From Strigops habroptila (lineage: Eukaryota > Chordata > Aves > Psittaciformes > Psittacidae), in contig NC_044288.2 of the NCBI RefSeq assembly GCF_004027225.2, positions 16,006,744 through 16,070,743 of the forward strand: a stretch of 64,000 nt of DNA. The letters run 5' to 3'. The notes beneath the pieces were generated by a model. That model saw nothing but the letters and a program-made list of their open reading frames with translations, searched no databases and was not told the DNA's origin. Positions 62,001 to 64,000 of this stretch are shown here, piece by piece. Position numbers and translations under genes: made by a program. Position 1 is the first letter of the stretch. Each line of letters starts with the position of its first letter.

Positions 62001-64000
62001 TTGCGGCCAGGCGCCGTCTTGCAGTTCCTACCGCTCTGAGCTGCATTTCCTTGTGGGCTGGCAGGGAGAAAGAGCAGATAGACAGCTCATCACACCACCC
62101 CTCCTGAACAAGGGGAGCACAGTGCAAACCCACCCTCTCCACAGACCCCCACAGGGAGCTGCTTGCACTATGGCATCCACACACCCACTGACACAGGAGG
62201 GGCGAGAAACCCCCCAGTCGCATGCTAACAGGGAGGCAGCTGACAGCCCGACAAACCTTGCCCTGTGCTCAGCCCAAGCACCACTCCTCCCCAGGGCTCT
62301 GGCATCCCTTGATGGATGGGGAGAAGAAAGACTTGCACCAGCCAAAAGTAAGAAATCCCAGAGCTTCCCAGCAACAGCTCTGAAAAAACCAGCAGCTGGG
62401 TCCTGCTCAAATCCAGCAGCTACAGAACAAACAGAATTGCCTGACCAGTGCCCAGAAAGCACGTGGTGCACCAGGCACTGACTCCAAGCCAATAGTGAGG
62501 GTGAGCCAGGGCCAGGCAGACACGTATGCTCTGCCAGGAAGCAGAGTTTGCTGAGCAAAGATGTCCCGAGAGGGATTTTGAGCACAGCAGTCACTGGTGC
62601 TTCATACACAGGAAAGTCAAGGCCAAAAAGGAGCAAAGGTTGCATGAGAACATGCTCCACTCTACGTGCCTCTTCCCCATCACCAGCTTAGCCAGTGGGG
62701 AGAAGTGCTGTACTGAGCATCAAAACCACAGTGTTAAATTCTCTATCCCAGGCAGTGCTCCTTGTGTGCTACTGAACCATTCTGGCTCCAGTTAACGTCC
62801 TAACCACCTCTAGGGAAAAAGCATGTAGGTGGAAGGGGACAGAAACTGGTGCCAGGGCTTGTGGGGTGGCTGGGGGGACAGGCTGCCATCCATCCCAGGC
62901 AATGCTGAACTTACCCTCTGCTCGATGAGAAGGGACGTCTCTCATTCATATCCTGCTGTGACCCTGAACCATGACAGCCCTTCTGCAAAAGGGGCAGGAT
63001 CACAGTCAACAACCAAACACAGAAACAACTTTTACACAACTAGAAAAGCAGCAAAGCTAAAGCAGCTCCTGTACCTTCCCCCCTTCTTCTCCCAGACCCA
63101 GAGATTTATGGGGCTGTTCTTAGAGAAGCAGGTTTGATGTTTGCTCCATACCCACCCCTTGGCTTTAATACCCACCAAATGTTATCATCTGAGGCTTACA
63201 GGATTGTGGGTGCCTGAACCTGCCCTTTATCTCTCATATAGCATCACACCACTGGGAAAGTGAGAGGGGCTGTTCTGTCAGGTCCAAACGTGCCCATTTT
63301 GTTTGCTCACACATAGGTTCATCCCGCAAATGAGTGAGGCTTTCCAACACAACCTGCTTCTCCCCCATCGTTAGCTGGTTCCAGCATCCCAAGCACCCCA
63401 GGCTGACCACAGACAGTCCCTGGCCATCAGGATCCCACAGACTCTCACCAGCCCTGTTCTCTGAGCTCAGAGCAGGCTCTGAGCTCCATCTCACCTGTCT
63501 TGAATTCACTGAAGCTTGTTGTTTGTTGCGCTGGCCAGTTCCACCAGACTGACCTCCTCTTTGGGCTTCTTTTTTACTGGAAGAAGGAGAGAGGAGGAAA
63601 AAGAAGTGCTATAGTAGTGTGACTGCCACCAGAACCCAAGGCTGCCTTGTAAGCCAGTGTCATGACATTAGGCACCACCTCCCCGTCGCAGTCCCTGTTC
63701 CTGGTGGTCCTGTTCCTAATTCCCACCCCTAAACCTTCTCCCTTCTCCTCACCATTCCCACTGTACGCTACATCCTGGATCCAGGTGGTTGCTTTCATAT
63801 CAGGGCTGCTTCTGCATATGCTCTATGGGAGTAGAGAGAGAGCATCTGGAAGGCAAAGTACACGCATGGGAAACTCCTCAGGAGCTGCCCACGCCCAGCA
63901 GCCCCCTGGGACAGGGTTTGCTCTCTATCAACCTTGCTTCTCCTTCTCTACTCCACGCTGCTTCTCACCTGCCCCTGGGCCCTTTGCACTGAAAGGGAAG
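59022..64000 (-). CDS. SPINK5-like Kazal gene, partial, with basic low-complexity linker
   Basis: Five or six exons join in consistent phase: 63969-63988 (ends CKGPRG; may extend past the window), 63495-63576 (KKEAQRGGQSGGTGQRNKQQ and on), 62915-62982 (KGCHGSGSQQDMNERR and on), 61967-62057 (from PQGNAAQSGRNCKTAPGRK to DTDAYRL), 59452-59579 and 59022-59085. The last two form one complete six-Cys Kazal domain: LDCDRILHGVKGGR, FCSKSSQPVCGTDGKTYKN, then NYRGECKKPAPEV. P1 is Lys, so a trypsin-like target is likely. The linker exons are rich in Gly, Gln, Ser, Asn, Arg and Lys with single cysteines, unlike the ovomucoid/ovoinhibitor genes but in the manner of long inter-domain linkers in LEKTI-type proteins (inference). 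The 5' end lies beyond the window and the 3' end is unresolved, since the last exon ends in phase 0 at GTAAGC. The Kazal domain is secure; the linker exons rest on splice sites and matching phases. Confidence 0.7.
59580..61966. other. Probable intron of the SPINK5-like gene
   Basis: 2.4 kb between the last linker exon and the Kazal first-half exon. Phases at both edges agree (0/0), so direct splicing is possible. No exon or repeat was recognised inside. Confidence 0.5.

Noticed and set aside
61930-62660. Long frames of 183 and 210 codons on opposite strands
   Set aside because: They overlap in GC-rich intronic DNA and lack domains. Only the 91-base exon at 61967-62057 is supported by splice sites and phase, and it is read in another frame.
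1-64000. CRISPR arrays, operons, ribosome-binding sites, rRNA
   Set aside because: The window is vertebrate nuclear DNA with spliced genes. No regular spacer-repeat arrays or rRNA-like blocks were seen.

Overview
This window looks like avian nuclear DNA and carries a cluster of Kazal-type serine protease inhibitor (SPINK) genes, all transcribed from the minus strand. The bird call rests on a complete ovomucoid gene, a complete seven-domain ovoinhibitor gene and CR1 LINE 3' fragments. Every coding exon is short (17-137 bp) and split by introns. Most long open frames on either strand are therefore chance, and the genes were built by hand from splice sites, phases and Kazal motifs.

Layout in window coordinates (transcription runs from high to low): a single-Kazal SPINK with Arg at P1 (431-4376); a three-domain ovomucoid-like paralogue with eight exons (7796-11925); a possible decayed SPINK 3' end (about 15343-15532); a single-Kazal SPINK with a very Arg-rich C-terminus (17220-19190); ovomucoid/SPINK7 (21060-26337, 207 aa); remains of an ovomucoid-like gene (28968-30625); a lone decayed Kazal first-half exon (33880-34010); ovoinhibitor (38224-49094, 16 exons, 470 aa); a decayed Kazal exon pair (55220-55650); and the 3' part of a further SPINK5-like gene (59022 to the window end). 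In that last gene one six-Cys Kazal domain is preceded by several exons coding for a basic Gly/Gln/Ser/Asn/Arg-rich linker.

Each Kazal domain comes from two exons. The first-half exon runs from phase 0 to phase 2, the second-half exon from phase 2 to phase 0, so the pair is symmetric and can be duplicated without breaking frame. This explains the mix of one-, three- and seven-domain genes. The reactive-site (P1) residues differ: Arg, Thr, Thr, Ala, Met, Lys, Lys, Leu, Arg x4, Tyr, Met, Met and Lys. The cluster therefore probably covers trypsin-, elastase- and chymotrypsin-like proteases. Ovomucoid and ovoinhibitor share a TATATATT box, which fits their known co-expression in oviduct.

Three CR1 fragments, two perfect hairpins, a 51-bp tandem duplication and several homopolymer runs make up the recognisable repeats. 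The larger gaps, about 12-17, 30-38 and 49-59 kb, hold little I can name.
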